64,000 bases of DNA, taken from contig JAKJHY010000004.1 in NCBI GenBank assembly GCA_021648845.1, positions 186,001 through 250,000 on the forward strand. Direction: 5' to 3'. Numbering within the stretch: position 1 is the first letter of the stretch; each line of letters opens with the position of its first letter. The position numbers and the translations under genes were made by a program. A model generated the notes under the pieces. That model had not been told where the DNA came from and did not search any database. It saw only the letters and a list, made by a program, of their open reading frames with translations. This stretch comes from Mycobacterium sp. MBM. Lineage in GTDB: Bacteria > Actinomycetota > Actinomycetes > Mycobacteriales > Mycobacteriaceae. Of the stretch, positions 51,595 through 61,024 are shown in pieces.

Positions 51595-52455
51595 ATGGCT
51601 GCTAATGCGGTCGAGCTGACCGTCGAGCAGGCATGGTTCATCGCGGAAGAGCTCGGTTGTGGATCGTTTCCGTGGGTGCTGGCGATCACGCCGCCCTACA
51701 GTGAGCCGTCCCATGCCGACCAGTTCGCGCTCGACCGAGTCGGCGAGCTGACCGAACTGGGCGTGATGTCCACCGGCGCGGTGATCAACTCCGCTGTCGC
51801 CCAGTGGATACAGCGGACCTGCCGGGCGCGGCAGTGGCTTGAACTACGAATCGTCGGACCGGACGGCGATATGCTGCGCGGGTTCGTCGCGCGGCACGAC
51901 GAGAACTCCGTGGTGGCGCTGCGCAGCGGTGCTCTGGTGACCTTCACCGCAATGGACCTGCTGCACCCGAACGACCTGGTACCGGTGCTGGTCGCCGGAC
52001 TCGAAGGTGCCCGCGCGGCCACCTTCGACGACTTCACGGTGCCCGTGCGGGCAGGTGCGCGCGCCGACGAGAAGTTGCGCAACGGTGCCGATCTGACCGA
52101 CGTGCTCGAATACCTCGGTATTCCGCGGACCGCACAACCCGTGGTGGAGGCGGTGTTCAACGGCAGGCGCAGCTACGTGGAGATCGTCGCGGGTGAACAC
52201 CGCGACGGTCACCGGGTCAGCACCGATGTCGGGGTCAGCGTCGTCGATTGCGAGGCCGGCCGCATATTGGTCAGCCCGACGAAAGCTTTTGACGGCGAAT
52301 GGGTCTCCACATTCGCGCCCGGGACTGCGCCGGCCATCGCCGCCGCAGTGGACAGACTCATCGCAGCACTGCCGCACGGATCGTGGTTTCCCGGCGTGCA
52401 CCAGAACCGAGATTTCGACCAGAGAACGGAAGACCGATGCCCGACAACACTGTGA
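51595..52455 (+). CDS. espG3: ESX-3 PE/PPE chaperone EspG3
   Basis: A 286-residue cytosolic chaperone that binds the hydrophobic tip of the PPE partner (here PPE4) before export. Typical features are the VELTVEQAWFIAEEL N-terminal strand-helix, RAGARADEKLRNGADLTDVLEYLGIP and a C-terminal AIAAAVDRLIAALPHG helix. No signal peptide. The start ATG follows the esxH TAG with no gap; the last 19 nt overlap eccD3. Confidence 0.93.
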   Translation: MAANAVELTVEQAWFIAEELGCGSFPWVLAITPPYSEPSHADQFALDRVGELTELGVMSTGAVINSAVAQWIQRTCRARQWLELRIVGPDGDMLRGFVARHDENSVVALRSGALVTFTAMDLLHPNDLVPVLVAGLEGARAATFDDFTVPVRAGARADEKLRNGADLTDVLEYLGIPRTAQPVVEAVFNGRRSYVEIVAGEHRDGHRVSTDVGVSVVDCEAGRILVSPTKAFDGEWVSTFAPGTAPAIAAAVDRLIAALPHGSWFPGVHQNRDFDQRTEDRCPTTL

Positions 52456-53855
52456 TGCCGATCGTGCGGGTGGCCGTGGTGGCCGCCGCCCCGGGGGAAA
52501 CAGGTGGACCCGCCGGGCGGCTCACCGATATGGCGTTGCCGGCGGAACTGCCGCTGCGCGAGATCATCCCGGCCGTCCAGCGCACCGTGCTGCCGTCCGG
52601 GCATGACGAAGCCGACGGTGCCCAGGCGCGGCTGAGCCTCGCACCGATCGGCGGTGCACCGTTCAGTCTGGATGCGACACTGGACACCGTCGGAGTCGTC
52701 GACGGTGATCTGCTTGCTCTGCAAGCCATTCCGAATGGGCCCGCCGCCCCGCGCATCATCGAGGACATCGCCGACGCCGCGGTCATCTTCTCGGCTTCCC
52801 GCGAAAGGCCCTGGGGACCATCGCAGATCCGCCGCGCCGCCGCGGTCGCCGTCATCGCGCTGATCCTGCTGGGCACCGCACTCGCGTCGGCGGTACGGGT
52901 CGTCACCGGGCACTCGGCGGGGCTGTTCGCCGTCGCGGGTATCGCGGCCGCGGCCGCCATCGCCTCGTTTGCATCGCGCGCCCGGTTCCCCGGACTGGGC
53001 ACGGCGTTGGCACTGACCGCGCTGGTCCCGGTTGCGGCGGCCTTCGCGCTCGCGGTGCCCGGCGATTTCGGTGCGGCGCAAGTGCTGCTCGCCGCCGCGG
53101 GGGTGGCCGCCTGGTCGGTGATCAGCATCGTCGTCTTCGAGCGCGCCATCGCCGCATTCACCGCCACCACCGTCGTGGGAACCGGTGTGTTGCTGTTCGC
53201 CGTGCTGGCCACCATCTGGGAAATGACCGATATCCGCACCGGATCGGGTCTGGTCGTGTTCGCCCTGCTGGTCACCGTGCAGGCCGCGCGGCTGTCCGCA
53301 CTGTGGGCGCGGCTACCCGTCCCCACCATTCCGGCGCCCGGCGACCCCACGCCGTCGGCACAACCGCTGCAGGTGCTGCAGGATCTGCCCCGCCGCATCC
53401 GCGTCACCGATGCGCACCAGACGGGATTCCTGGCCGCCGGTGTGCTGCTGTCGGTGGCCGGTTCCGTGATCCTCGTCGGCACCGCCGACGCCTCGCCGTG
53501 GGCTTGGGTGTTGGTGGTGGCCGCGGCACTGGGCACCACGCTGCGCGCCCGGGTGTGGGACTCGACCCCGTGCAAGGCGTGGCTGCTGAGCCAGTCCTTC
53601 CTACTGCCGGCCGCGCTGCTGGTGACGTTCGCCTGGACCGAGCGGTACGCCGCGGCCTGGTGGGCGCTGGCCGCGCTGGTGGCCGTCACGGTGGTCTGGA
53701 TCGTCGCCGCGGTCAACCCGCGGATCGCCGCGCCGGACACCTACTCGCTACCCGCCCGCCGGCTGTTCGGGTTCGCCAGCTCCGCGGTCGACGCTTCGGT
53801 CATCCCGGTGGCGGCCTATCTGGTCGGACTGTTCGAGTGGGTGCTGAACAGGTGA
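52437..53855 (+). CDS. eccD3: ESX-3 membrane channel component EccD3
   Basis: A 472-residue protein with an N-terminal ubiquitin-like domain (residues 1 to about 95, VRVAVVAAAPGE, GDLLALQAIP) and about eleven transmembrane helices that line the ESX-3 membrane cavity (for example AAAVAVIALILLGTALASAV and AAWSVISIVVFERAIAAF). The ATG at 52437 inside the espG3 3' end gives the conserved N-terminus. The stop overlaps the mycP3 start (GTGA). Confidence 0.94.
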   Translation: MPDNTVMPIVRVAVVAAAPGETGGPAGRLTDMALPAELPLREIIPAVQRTVLPSGHDEADGAQARLSLAPIGGAPFSLDATLDTVGVVDGDLLALQAIPNGPAAPRIIEDIADAAVIFSASRERPWGPSQIRRAAAVAVIALILLGTALASAVRVVTGHSAGLFAVAGIAAAAAIASFASRARFPGLGTALALTALVPVAAAFALAVPGDFGAAQVLLAAAGVAAWSVISIVVFERAIAAFTATTVVGTGVLLFAVLATIWEMTDIRTGSGLVVFALLVTVQAARLSALWARLPVPTIPAPGDPTPSAQPLQVLQDLPRRIRVTDAHQTGFLAAGVLLSVAGSVILVGTADASPWAWVLVVAAALGTTLRARVWDSTPCKAWLLSQSFLLPAALLVTFAWTERYAAAWWALAALVAVTVVWIVAAVNPRIAAPDTYSLPARRLFGFASSAVDASVIPVAAYLVGLFEWVLNR

Positions 53856-55252
53856 CAGCGCAGGTGCTGCGCCGGGGAACCGCCACGCTGGCAGCGGCTC
53901 TCGCGGTCGCGGTGGCCGGCTGCCCGGCCGCGGCGGCCATCACCCCGCCCGAGGTGGACGCCGAGACCGCACCCCCCTCGGGTGCCGCCGGCCCGGTGCA
54001 GGCCATGGCGCAGCGCAGTGCGTGCACGGTGACCGGGGTGATCCCGGGCACCGATCCCGGTGGCGTCGGCCCCAATCGGCTGACGCTCGACCTGGAGGAG
54101 GCCTGGCGGCACAGCCGCGGGGACGGCCAGACCGTCGCCGTGATCGATACCGGTGTGCAGCCGGGACCGCGGCTGCCCAATGTCGAGCCCGGCGGTGATT
54201 TCGTCGCGAACACCGACGGCCTGACCGACTGTGACGGGCACGGCACGATGGTCGCCGGGCTCATCGCCGGCCAGCCCGGCGCCGACGGCTTCTCCGGTGT
54301 CGCGCCGGGAGCGCAGCTGTTGGCCATCCGGCAGACCTCGGCTCGATATTCCCCGGCGGCCTCGCCGAACCAGCCGGGTCAGGATCCGATGATCGTGGAG
54401 GCCAGCAACGATATCGCCACGTTGGCACGCGCGGTGGTGCGCGCTGCCGATCTGGGCGCGCGCATCATCAACATCTCGTCGGTGGCCTGCGTCCCGGCGA
54501 ACACCTCGATCGACCAGAGTGCGCTCGGCGCGGCGCTGCGCTACGCGGCCGTCGACAAGGATGCCGTCATCATCGCCGCCGCCGGCAATACCGGCGGCGG
54601 GATAGCCGGCGGGACCGCCTGTGCGGCAAATCCGTTGACAGACCCGACCCGGCCGGACGATCCGCGAAACTGGGCCGGGGTCACCTCGGTGTCCATCCCG
54701 TCGTGGTGGCAGCCGTACGTGTTGTCCGTCGGTGCGCTGGACCCGAGCGGGCTGCCCGCGCCGTTCACGATGTCCGGGCCCTGGCTCGGACTGGCCGCAC
54801 CGGGGGAGAACATCACCTCGGTGAGCAACGGACCCGACGGCGGGCTGGCCAACGGCCAACCCAACGAGAAGGGTGAACTGGCGCCGGTCAGCGGGACCAG
54901 CTATGCGGCGGCATACGTGTCCGGGGTTGCGGCGCTGGTGCGCAGCCGGTTTCCCGACCTGACCGCCCAGCAGGTGGTGCGCAGACTGACCACCACCGCA
55001 CGCGGTGCGGAACGCTCGCCCTCGTCGCTGGTCGGTGCGGGAACCGTCGATCCGGTCGCCGCGCTGACCTGGGATGTGCCCGGTCCGGGCCGCCCGCCCG
55101 AGACCAGCAGAGCCGTTGCGGCGCCGCCGGAACCGGCACCGCATGACACCACCCCGCGCACCGTCGCGTATATCGGCGCCGGCGCGCTCGCCCTGGCCGC
55201 CTTCGTGACCGCCGCGATCGCCGCACACCGACGGAAGGACAAAGCCGCATGA
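53852..55252 (+). CDS. mycP3: ESX-3 mycosin (subtilisin-like protease) MycP3
   Basis: A 466-residue membrane-anchored serine protease in the periplasm, stabilising the ESX-3 complex. Signal peptide of about 28 residues, then catalytic Asp99 (VIDTGV), His130 (DGHGTMVAG), oxyanion Asn246 (AAAGNT) and Ser350 (GTSYAAAYVSG). A C-terminal transmembrane helix (about 438-458) is followed by a short basic tail RRKDK. GTG start overlapping the eccD3 stop; the stop overlaps the eccE3 start. Confidence 0.95.
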   Translation: MTAQVLRRGTATLAAALAVAVAGCPAAAAITPPEVDAETAPPSGAAGPVQAMAQRSACTVTGVIPGTDPGGVGPNRLTLDLEEAWRHSRGDGQTVAVIDTGVQPGPRLPNVEPGGDFVANTDGLTDCDGHGTMVAGLIAGQPGADGFSGVAPGAQLLAIRQTSARYSPAASPNQPGQDPMIVEASNDIATLARAVVRAADLGARIINISSVACVPANTSIDQSALGAALRYAAVDKDAVIIAAAGNTGGGIAGGTACAANPLTDPTRPDDPRNWAGVTSVSIPSWWQPYVLSVGALDPSGLPAPFTMSGPWLGLAAPGENITSVSNGPDGGLANGQPNEKGELAPVSGTSYAAAYVSGVAALVRSRFPDLTAQQVVRRLTTTARGAERSPSSLVGAGTVDPVAALTWDVPGPGRPPETSRAVAAPPEPAPHDTTPRTVAYIGAGALALAAFVTAAIAAHRRKDKAA

Positions 55253-56145
55253 CGGCCCGACTCACCCTGGCGCTGATCTTCATCGTGCCCGCCGTGCTGG
55301 CATATCCGTACCAGACCGTGACCCAGCGCTGGGCGCTCGGCGTCGCGGTGGCCGCCGTGCTCGTGCTGTTCGCCTGGTGGGGCGGCGATTTCGCCACCAC
55401 CAAACTCGCGCGAAGGTGGCGCATCTGGCGAGGCAACCGCTCCGGGGGTGAGACCGTCGCGGCGGGCGACACCGCAACGGTGCTCCTGCGTCTGGACGAT
55501 TCGGCCTCCGGTGAGGTGCCGGTGGCGCTGATCGCCGGCTACGTGGACCGGTACGGTCTGCAATGCGACAAGGTGCGGCTCACCAGCCGTGACCGTGCCG
55601 GGGAACGGCGCACCTGGATCACACTCACCCTGGACGCCACCTGCAATCTGCGCGCCCTGCAGGCGCGTTCGGCGCGGATCCCGCTGCAGGAAACCCTGGA
55701 TGTCCTGGCCCGACGACTCGCCGATCACCTGCGTGAGAACGGGTGGACGGTCACGGTGCTGGACGTCGCCCCGCGTCCGGTCTCGGGCCAGGCCAAGGAG
55801 GCCTGGCGGGCACTCGGCGACGAGTCCGGATTCCTGACCGCCTATCGAATCCCGGTCGCATCGCTGCCCGCGGCACTGGAGGCGGTATGGGCACACCGTT
55901 GCGACGAACTGTGGACCGCAGTCGAATTCGGACCCGCAACGCTGACCGCGGTGACCGCGATCCGCTCGGCTGAGGTACCTGCACAGCCGCCGGTCGCCGG
56001 GCTGATGGCCCTCGGCGGCCGCCAGCGGGCGGTGCTCGACGCGCTCAACCCGCTGTCACCGCGGCGGCTTCCCGGTCATCAGCCGGCGGAGCTTCCGGTC
56101 GATGAAATCCGTTGGCCGGCAGGCGCACACCACGTCAGAACATGA
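55249..56145 (+). CDS. eccE3: ESX-3 membrane component EccE3
   Basis: A 298-residue component at the periphery of the ESX-3 membrane complex. Two N-terminal transmembrane helices (LTLALIFIVPAVLAYPY and WALGVAVAAVLVLFAWW) are followed by a cytosolic domain (VALIAGYVDRYGLQCDKVRLTSR). Last gene of the ESX-3 operon; the end overlaps the convergent hydrolase by 11 nt. No terminator hairpin is visible there. Confidence 0.94.
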   Translation: MTARLTLALIFIVPAVLAYPYQTVTQRWALGVAVAAVLVLFAWWGGDFATTKLARRWRIWRGNRSGGETVAAGDTATVLLRLDDSASGEVPVALIAGYVDRYGLQCDKVRLTSRDRAGERRTWITLTLDATCNLRALQARSARIPLQETLDVLARRLADHLRENGWTVTVLDVAPRPVSGQAKEAWRALGDESGFLTAYRIPVASLPAALEAVWAHRCDELWTAVEFGPATLTAVTAIRSAEVPAQPPVAGLMALGGRQRAVLDALNPLSPRRLPGHQPAELPVDEIRWPAGAHHVRT

Positions 56146-57319
56146 ACGGCCGGAGGAACCGCGTCATCCGCCGCAGGTAGTCCGGCTGGCTGACGTGCAG
56201 GATGTGGTTACCCGGGAACCAGTGGAAGGCGCACCGGTCCCAGTGTCGCCACAGCGTCTCGGCCTGCTGTGGCGGGGCCAGCTTGTCACCGAGCCCGGCG
56301 ATGATCAGCCGCCGGTCCTTGGGGACCAGCGGCGGGTAGTTCAACGGCGAGTGGAACAGTGTCGCCGCGTCGGACTTCGACTTGTCGACGCCGGTCAGCC
56401 GGTTCCCCAGCCGCACCAGGAGGTTGGCCGGGAACCAGTCGTCGAAGGCCGCCTCGGGCGTCACCACCGGCACGTTCGGGATGACGGCCTGGATGCGGTC
56501 GTCCACCGCGGCGATCAGCGCCGCGGTGTAGCCGCCCAGCGACATCCCGGTCAGCGCGACACGGTCCACACCGGTGGACTCCAGATAGTCGATCACCGAA
56601 CGGAAGTCGTGCACCGCCTGGGCCATCGCCTCGGCGAACCCGGCCATCCCGTCGGCGAAGTAACCGTAGCCACTGTAGGGCGAATTCGGCTCGGCGCGGC
56701 GGCCGTGAAACGGCAACGTGTACAGCAGCACGTCGTAGCCGGACTTGAAGAACCACGGCAGCGCGAAGAACAGCCCGTTGAACAGGTACGCCGACCCCAT
56801 GAACCCGTGGATGAGGCACAACGTCGGGCGTGGTCCGTCGCCGTGCACCCAGTGCTGGGCGTGCACGACGTTGTTGCGGGCGTAGGAGCCGCGTTGTTCG
56901 CGCAGTGCCGGATTGACGGACTGGAAGCTGCTGGCGAACTCGACGTTGTACACCGAGCCGCGCGCGACCCAGGATGCCAGGGCACCGGCCGGTCGCGTCG
57001 ACACCCTGGGTGGGGTGACCGGTGCGGGGAACGACAGCAGCGGATTCCGCTGTGCGGCAAGCGCGATGTAGAAATCCAGCGCCGCGTCCTCGTCGTGCAT
57101 CCGGTTCGGCCGCAGTGCGGCACCAGCGAGCCGTGGCAGCATCGCCGTGCCCACGATGCCGGCGACCGCTGTGCGCAACGCCAGATCGGCGACCGCAGAG
57201 GCGTCGACCACGGCCCGCTGCTGCAGCGTGAGGTCGCGTCGGCGGGGCAGGCCTCGCGCGGTGGCGTCCGCGCCGGGAACGTCGGGGACCGGGATATCGA
57301 GCGGTGGCGCCTCGGTCAC
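56135..57319 (-). CDS. Alpha/beta hydrolase (Rv0293c-like)
   Basis: A 394-residue serine hydrolase always found next to ESX-3 in mycobacteria (Rv0293c position, recalled). Nucleophile elbow LTGMSLGGYTAAL; oxyanion region CLIHGFMGSAYLF; Asp in IIAGLGDKLAPP; terminal His in FPGNHILHVS. There is no signal peptide. The function is unknown; its gene converges on eccE3 with an 11-nt overlap. Confidence 0.9.
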   Translation of the reverse strand: MTEAPPLDIPVPDVPGADATARGLPRRRDLTLQQRAVVDASAVADLALRTAVAGIVGTAMLPRLAGAALRPNRMHDEDAALDFYIALAAQRNPLLSFPAPVTPPRVSTRPAGALASWVARGSVYNVEFASSFQSVNPALREQRGSYARNNVVHAQHWVHGDGPRPTLCLIHGFMGSAYLFNGLFFALPWFFKSGYDVLLYTLPFHGRRAEPNSPYSGYGYFADGMAGFAEAMAQAVHDFRSVIDYLESTGVDRVALTGMSLGGYTAALIAAVDDRIQAVIPNVPVVTPEAAFDDWFPANLLVRLGNRLTGVDKSKSDAATLFHSPLNYPPLVPKDRRLIIAGLGDKLAPPQQAETLWRHWDRCAFHWFPGNHILHVSQPDYLRRMTRFLRPFMF

Positions 57320-57379
57320 GTCGCTGGCCTTTCTCGCTGCGGCCCGCCGATGGTAGCCCGGCGAGTGTGAACGTGTCAG

Positions 57380-58267
57380 TCAGTCAGGTATCTGTAAACC
57401 GAACAGTTCGGCCGCATTGCGACCGAACACCCCGCGCAGCCAGTCGTCGTCGACACCGGGCAGGTCGGTGAGCACGCTCATCGCGTGCGTGTACGGGTAC
57501 GGGATGTTCGGGAAGTCGCTGCCGAACAGGATGCGATCACCGAGCGCGCGCAGTCGGGGGAAGTCGGCGGGCGGGAACGGCATGGTCTGCTCGGAGAACC
57601 TGGTGAAGGCCATCGTGGTATCCAGGTGGACGCCGGTGTGCCGATCGCAGATATCCAGAAACGCCTGGTATTCGGGCATGCCCATATGGGCGATGATCAG
57701 CCGGAGCCGCGGATGGCGGGCCAGCACCGCGGCGACGGGATCCGGCCCGGTGTGTGCGCCCGGCGCCGGCCCCGACCCACAGTGGATGACCACCGGCGTT
57801 CCGGTGTCGGCGAGCACGCCCCACACCTCGTCGAGCTGCGGATCGGTCGGATCGTACCCACCGACCTGGACGTGGGCCTTGAATACCCGGGCTCCGCCCG
57901 CGATGGCCGCGGCGACGTATTCGGTTGCACCCGGTTCGGGATAGAACGTCGCGGTGGACAGGCAGTCCGGGGTGGCGGCGGCGAATTGCGCCGCCCATTG
58001 GTTCAGCCAGGCCGCCATCTGTGGTTTGTGCGGATACACCAGGGAGGTGAACGCCTGCACGCCGAACCCCCGCAAGGTGCGCAACCGGTCCTGCTCATCG
58101 GCCCGGTAGGTGATCGGCCACTCCCGACCCACCAGGGGGCCGACGCTGTCGAAGTACCGCCAGACCTTGTCCATGACGTTCTTGGGCATGAAGTGGGTGT
58201 GCACATCGACGATGCCGGTCAACCCCAGCGATTGCCATATGCCGCGAACCGTTGTTGCCTCATCCAT
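57380..58267 (-). CDS. Amidohydrolase family protein (ACMSD-like TIM barrel)
   Basis: A 295-residue metal-dependent hydrolase/decarboxylase of the amidohydrolase-2 class. The first metal motif is VDVHTHF (HxH), then VIHCGSG and [14 protein letters not shown] (His ligands) and [10 protein letters not shown] with the Asp ligand. ACMSD-like members decarboxylate aromatic acids; others hydrolyse lactones. Start ATG 58267 (MDEATTV). It is inserted between the Rv0293c-like and tam genes, which I recall as neighbours in M. tuberculosis; 19 nt separate it from divergent tam. Confidence 0.88.
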   Translation of the reverse strand: MDEATTVRGIWQSLGLTGIVDVHTHFMPKNVMDKVWRYFDSVGPLVGREWPITYRADEQDRLRTLRGFGVQAFTSLVYPHKPQMAAWLNQWAAQFAAATPDCLSTATFYPEPGATEYVAAAIAGGARVFKAHVQVGGYDPTDPQLDEVWGVLADTGTPVVIHCGSGPAPGAHTGPDPVAAVLARHPRLRLIIAHMGMPEYQAFLDICDRHTGVHLDTTMAFTRFSEQTMPFPPADFPRLRALGDRILFGSDFPNIPYPYTHAMSVLTDLPGVDDDWLRGVFGRNAAELFGLQIPD

Positions 58268-58286
58268 CACCGTCGATGATGGCATC

Positions 58287-59051
58287 ATGTGGAATCCCGA
58301 CACCTACCTGGCCTTCGCCGACCACCGGGGCCGGCCGTTCTTCGACCTGGTCAACCGGGTTGCCGCGCAGTCACCCCGCCGGATCGCCGACCTCGGCTGC
58401 GGGCCAGGTAACCTCACCGAGACATTGCGCGTCCGCTGGCCCGACGCGGTGGTGCAGGGCTGGGATTCCGCACCGGAGATGGTCGCCGCGGCCGCCGAAC
58501 GCGGTCTGGATGTGCGCCTGGGCGGGATCGCCGAGTGGTCACCGGAGCCCGACACCGACGTCGTCATCTCCAACGCCGCGCTGCAGTGGCTGCCCGAGCA
58601 CCGCGAACTCGTGGTCCGCTGGGCCGGGCAATTGGCGCCCGGAGCGTGGATCGCATTCCAGGTGCCGGGCAACTTCGACGCCCCGTCCCATCAGGCGGTG
58701 CGAGAGGTCGCCCGCCGTGCGCCGTTCGCCGAGGCACTGCGTGAGATGCCCTGGCGCGAGACCGATGTGGTCGGCACACCGGTCGAGTACGCCGGGCTGC
58801 TGACCGACGCCGGTTGCGTCGTGGACGCCTGGGAAACCACTTACGTGCACGAGTTGCAGGGTGAGACACCGGTTTTGGACTGGATCACCGGGACCGCGCT
58901 GACGCAGGTGCGCGCCCGGCTCAGCGATCAGGCCTGGCAGCGATACCGGGAGGCCATCATTCCGGAGTTGGCGCACGCCTATCCGGTGCGCGCGGACGGG
59001 CGCACCTTCTTCCCGTTCCGGCGCATCTTCGTGGTCGCCCAGGTGCGTTGA
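58287..59051 (+). CDS. tam: Trans-aconitate 2-methyltransferase
   Basis: A 254-residue SAM-dependent methyltransferase that esterifies trans-aconitate, removing a spontaneous aconitase inhibitor. The start [20 protein letters not shown] is diagnostic; motif I is [14 protein letters not shown]; then [11 protein letters not shown] and FRRIFVVA at the end. The ATG at 58287 matches known Tam length. It is divergent from the amidohydrolase and converges on the Nudix gene with a 4-nt gap. Confidence 0.93.
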   Translation: MWNPDTYLAFADHRGRPFFDLVNRVAAQSPRRIADLGCGPGNLTETLRVRWPDAVVQGWDSAPEMVAAAAERGLDVRLGGIAEWSPEPDTDVVISNAALQWLPEHRELVVRWAGQLAPGAWIAFQVPGNFDAPSHQAVREVARRAPFAEALREMPWRETDVVGTPVEYAGLLTDAGCVVDAWETTYVHELQGETPVLDWITGTALTQVRARLSDQAWQRYREAIIPELAHAYPVRADGRTFFPFRRIFVVAQVR

Positions 59052-59055
59052 CCGC

Positions 59056-59772
59056 TCACTTCCAAGCGAAGACCGGCTGCTCGAGCTCGTCGACGGCGTC
59101 GCCGCGCCCCTCCAGCCCGAGCCAGCGCAACTGGAGCAGCACCGCACCGGTCGGGGCGTGGATCAGGTCATTTCCCAGCGGGATCTGCACCACCGGCCGA
59201 GGACTCTCCGGAATGCTGATGAACCGGGGCGAATCCCGGCGTTGCAGCTGGTGCAGCCCGACCCGATAGACGGCAACCACCTCGTCGGGGGAGGGGCGCA
59301 GATCCAGCCGGCCGCCACCCCACAGCACCACCGGGGTGATGACGTAGCCCGAGCGGGTGGGGTAGTCGTCCAGCAGGCCCAGCACCGAGCTTTCCGGCAA
59401 CTCGATGCCGACCTCTTCGTGCAGTTCGCGCAGCGCGGCGTCGACGGCGGTCTCGCCGGGATCCAGCCGCCCGCCGGGCAGGGCCCACTGCGCGGCGTGC
59501 GATGACAGTCGTGATGCCCTGCGGCACAACAGGAACGCGGCACCGCCGGACACATCGACCATACGCCCGTCCAGCGATTCGGGCATCGGGCGACCGGCGA
59601 TCCAGTCCTCGACCGGCGCCGGATCCACCCGGTCCTCACCGAGATGGGAGTCCACCAGCGTCACGGCCACCGCCGCGTGCCGCTTCGAGGTGTCGGTGAA
59701 CGCTCGCCGGACATGGGTGGACAGGTTTGCCCGGATGCGCTCCCGCAGGGTGTCGTCGTAGTCGATGCTCAC
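59056..59772 (-). CDS. Nudix hydrolase
   Basis: A 238-residue hydrolase of nucleoside-diphosphate-linked compounds. The Nudix box begins at GGRLDPGE and continues through ALRELHEEVGIEL, matching Gx5Ex7REUxEExGU with all metal-binding Glu. The N-terminal 70-residue helical extension and LLDDYPTRSGYVITPV resemble CoA-pyrophosphatase-type proteins, though the specific UPF0035 motif was not verified. Its start overlaps the stop of the upstream gene by 4 nt. Confidence 0.9.
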   Translation of the reverse strand: MSIDYDDTLRERIRANLSTHVRRAFTDTSKRHAAVAVTLVDSHLGEDRVDPAPVEDWIAGRPMPESLDGRMVDVSGGAAFLLCRRASRLSSHAAQWALPGGRLDPGETAVDAALRELHEEVGIELPESSVLGLLDDYPTRSGYVITPVVLWGGGRLDLRPSPDEVVAVYRVGLHQLQRRDSPRFISIPESPRPVVQIPLGNDLIHAPTGAVLLQLRWLGLEGRGDAVDELEQPVFAWK

Positions 59773-60251
59773 GGGTGATACGGCACCCCGACGGCGCGGA
59801 AGATGAACTCCGGCGGCACGTCGTAGGTCAGTGAGCGGCGGGGCAGACGTGCCAGCACGTCATCGCTCAGCGGTTCCTTGTAGTGCAGTGACAACTGACC
59901 CGAGCAGCGCGGGTCGACCTGGGCGACGTCGAGGTTGATCACCAGGCCGGCCGATGAGATATCGGCGATCACCGGGCCGGTGTGCGGTGCGTCCCATCGC
60001 AGGTCGATCGCCCGTGCGGCCAGCTTGGGAACGGTGGACAGCGTGCCCAGCACACGCTGCGAGGTGAACACCAATGACCCGGAGAAACTGGCGACGCTGC
60101 CGACCGAGCGCTTTCCGGGCACCTTTCCGGTGAATCGTCGGGTGACCGGGACGTACTCGGCGAGGTGGATGATGCCTTCGGCCTGCACAGCGTCGCGAAG
60201 CTCGCTGGGAAGTTTGCCGATGCGCAGGAGTTTGCGCAGAAACACCGCCAT
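59769..60251 (-). CDS. Conserved mycobacterial protein of unknown function
   Basis: Not recognised with confidence. From the ATG at 60251 (MAVFLRKLLRIGKLP) it has 160 residues; in-frame ATGs at 60317 and 60341 would lengthen it to 182 or 190, and none has a good RBS. The body is mainly beta with VFTSQRVLGTLSTVPKL and ADISSAG, which is faintly like a PilZ DxSxxG motif or a PH-like barrel, but no RxxxR partner was found. No signal peptide or membrane helix. It is coupled to the Nudix gene by a 4-nt overlap. Confidence 0.65.
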   Translation of the reverse strand: MAVFLRKLLRIGKLPSELRDAVQAEGIIHLAEYVPVTRRFTGKVPGKRSVGSVASFSGSLVFTSQRVLGTLSTVPKLAARAIDLRWDAPHTGPVIADISSAGLVINLDVAQVDPRCSGQLSLHYKEPLSDDVLARLPRRSLTYDVPPEFIFRAVGVPYHP

Positions 60252-60334
60252 GTTCGGCACGATACCGGCAACCCCCGCACGGCCGCGGGCACCTATGCTC
60301 GGCCGCAGGTGAATCATCGTCTTCAGGAGAGCCG

Positions 60335-61024
60335 TTGCCATCCAGAATGTCGCCGTGGCACCGCAGCATGGTGGCCGGTGCGATCACGGCCACCGCAGTG
60401 TTCCTGCTCGCGTTGGCCGGGGTACTCGGGCGCTGGGAATGGATGGAGCACGCCGACTGGGCGGTGCTCGAACCGCTGTACCGATACGGCGTTGCACATC
60501 CGGGTTGGGTGGCGGCGTGGGACGTGCTGTGCACGGTCTTCCACCCGACCGTGTTCCGGATCGTCGCGCTGATCTGGATCGTGTACCTGCTGCTGGGTCG
60601 GCGCCGGGACAGATATCAGGTGGTGCTGTACCTGGCGTCGACGGTGGAGTTCTCCGCGCTGCTCGTGATGTTCGTGAAAGCGGTTGTGTCACGGCCGCGT
60701 CCGGAGACTGCGTTGGTGACGGAGCAGTCGCTGTCCTTTCCGTCCGGACATGCGCTCGGGACCGCGGTGGCGGTGACCGCGATGGTGTTCGCCGCCGCAC
60801 CCTGGCTGCGCGGCCGATGGCGTAGCGCGACCGTCGTGCTCGGTGTGGTGATCGTCGTCGCGGTCGGTGCCGGCCGGGTGGTGCTCAACGTGCACCACCC
60901 CTCCGATGTCCTGGCCGGTTGGGCGCTGGGCTATCTGTGGGCGCTGGTGTGTCTGCCGATCCTCACGAACCGGCGGCTCACGGCAGCGGACGAAACACCG
61001 GCAAGGACCGGTACCGGTTCTTGA
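60335..61024 (+). CDS. Phosphatase PAP2 family membrane protein
   Basis: A 229-residue, six-helix type 2 phosphatidic-acid phosphatase (lipid phosphate phosphatase). The three signature motifs are KAVVSRP (KX6RP), PSGH and GRVVLNVHHPSD (SRX5HX3D-like). A TTG start at 60335 is preferred because AGGAGA stands 4 nt upstream; the ATG at 60347 has no RBS. It may act on undecaprenyl or phosphatidyl phosphates. Its 3' end overlaps by 47 nt the 3' end of the opposite gene, a second PAP2-type protein. Confidence 0.9.
   Translation: MPSRMSPWHRSMVAGAITATAVFLLALAGVLGRWEWMEHADWAVLEPLYRYGVAHPGWVAAWDVLCTVFHPTVFRIVALIWIVYLLLGRRRDRYQVVLYLASTVEFSALLVMFVKAVVSRPRPETALVTEQSLSFPSGHALGTAVAVTAMVFAAAPWLRGRWRSATVVLGVVIVVAVGAGRVVLNVHHPSDVLAGWALGYLWALVCLPILTNRRLTAADETPARTGTGS

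Noticed and set aside
58271..58290. GATGATGGCATCATG dyad between amidohydrolase and tam
   Set aside because: It is short, overlaps the start codon region of tam, and can arise from the codons; not strong enough as an operator.
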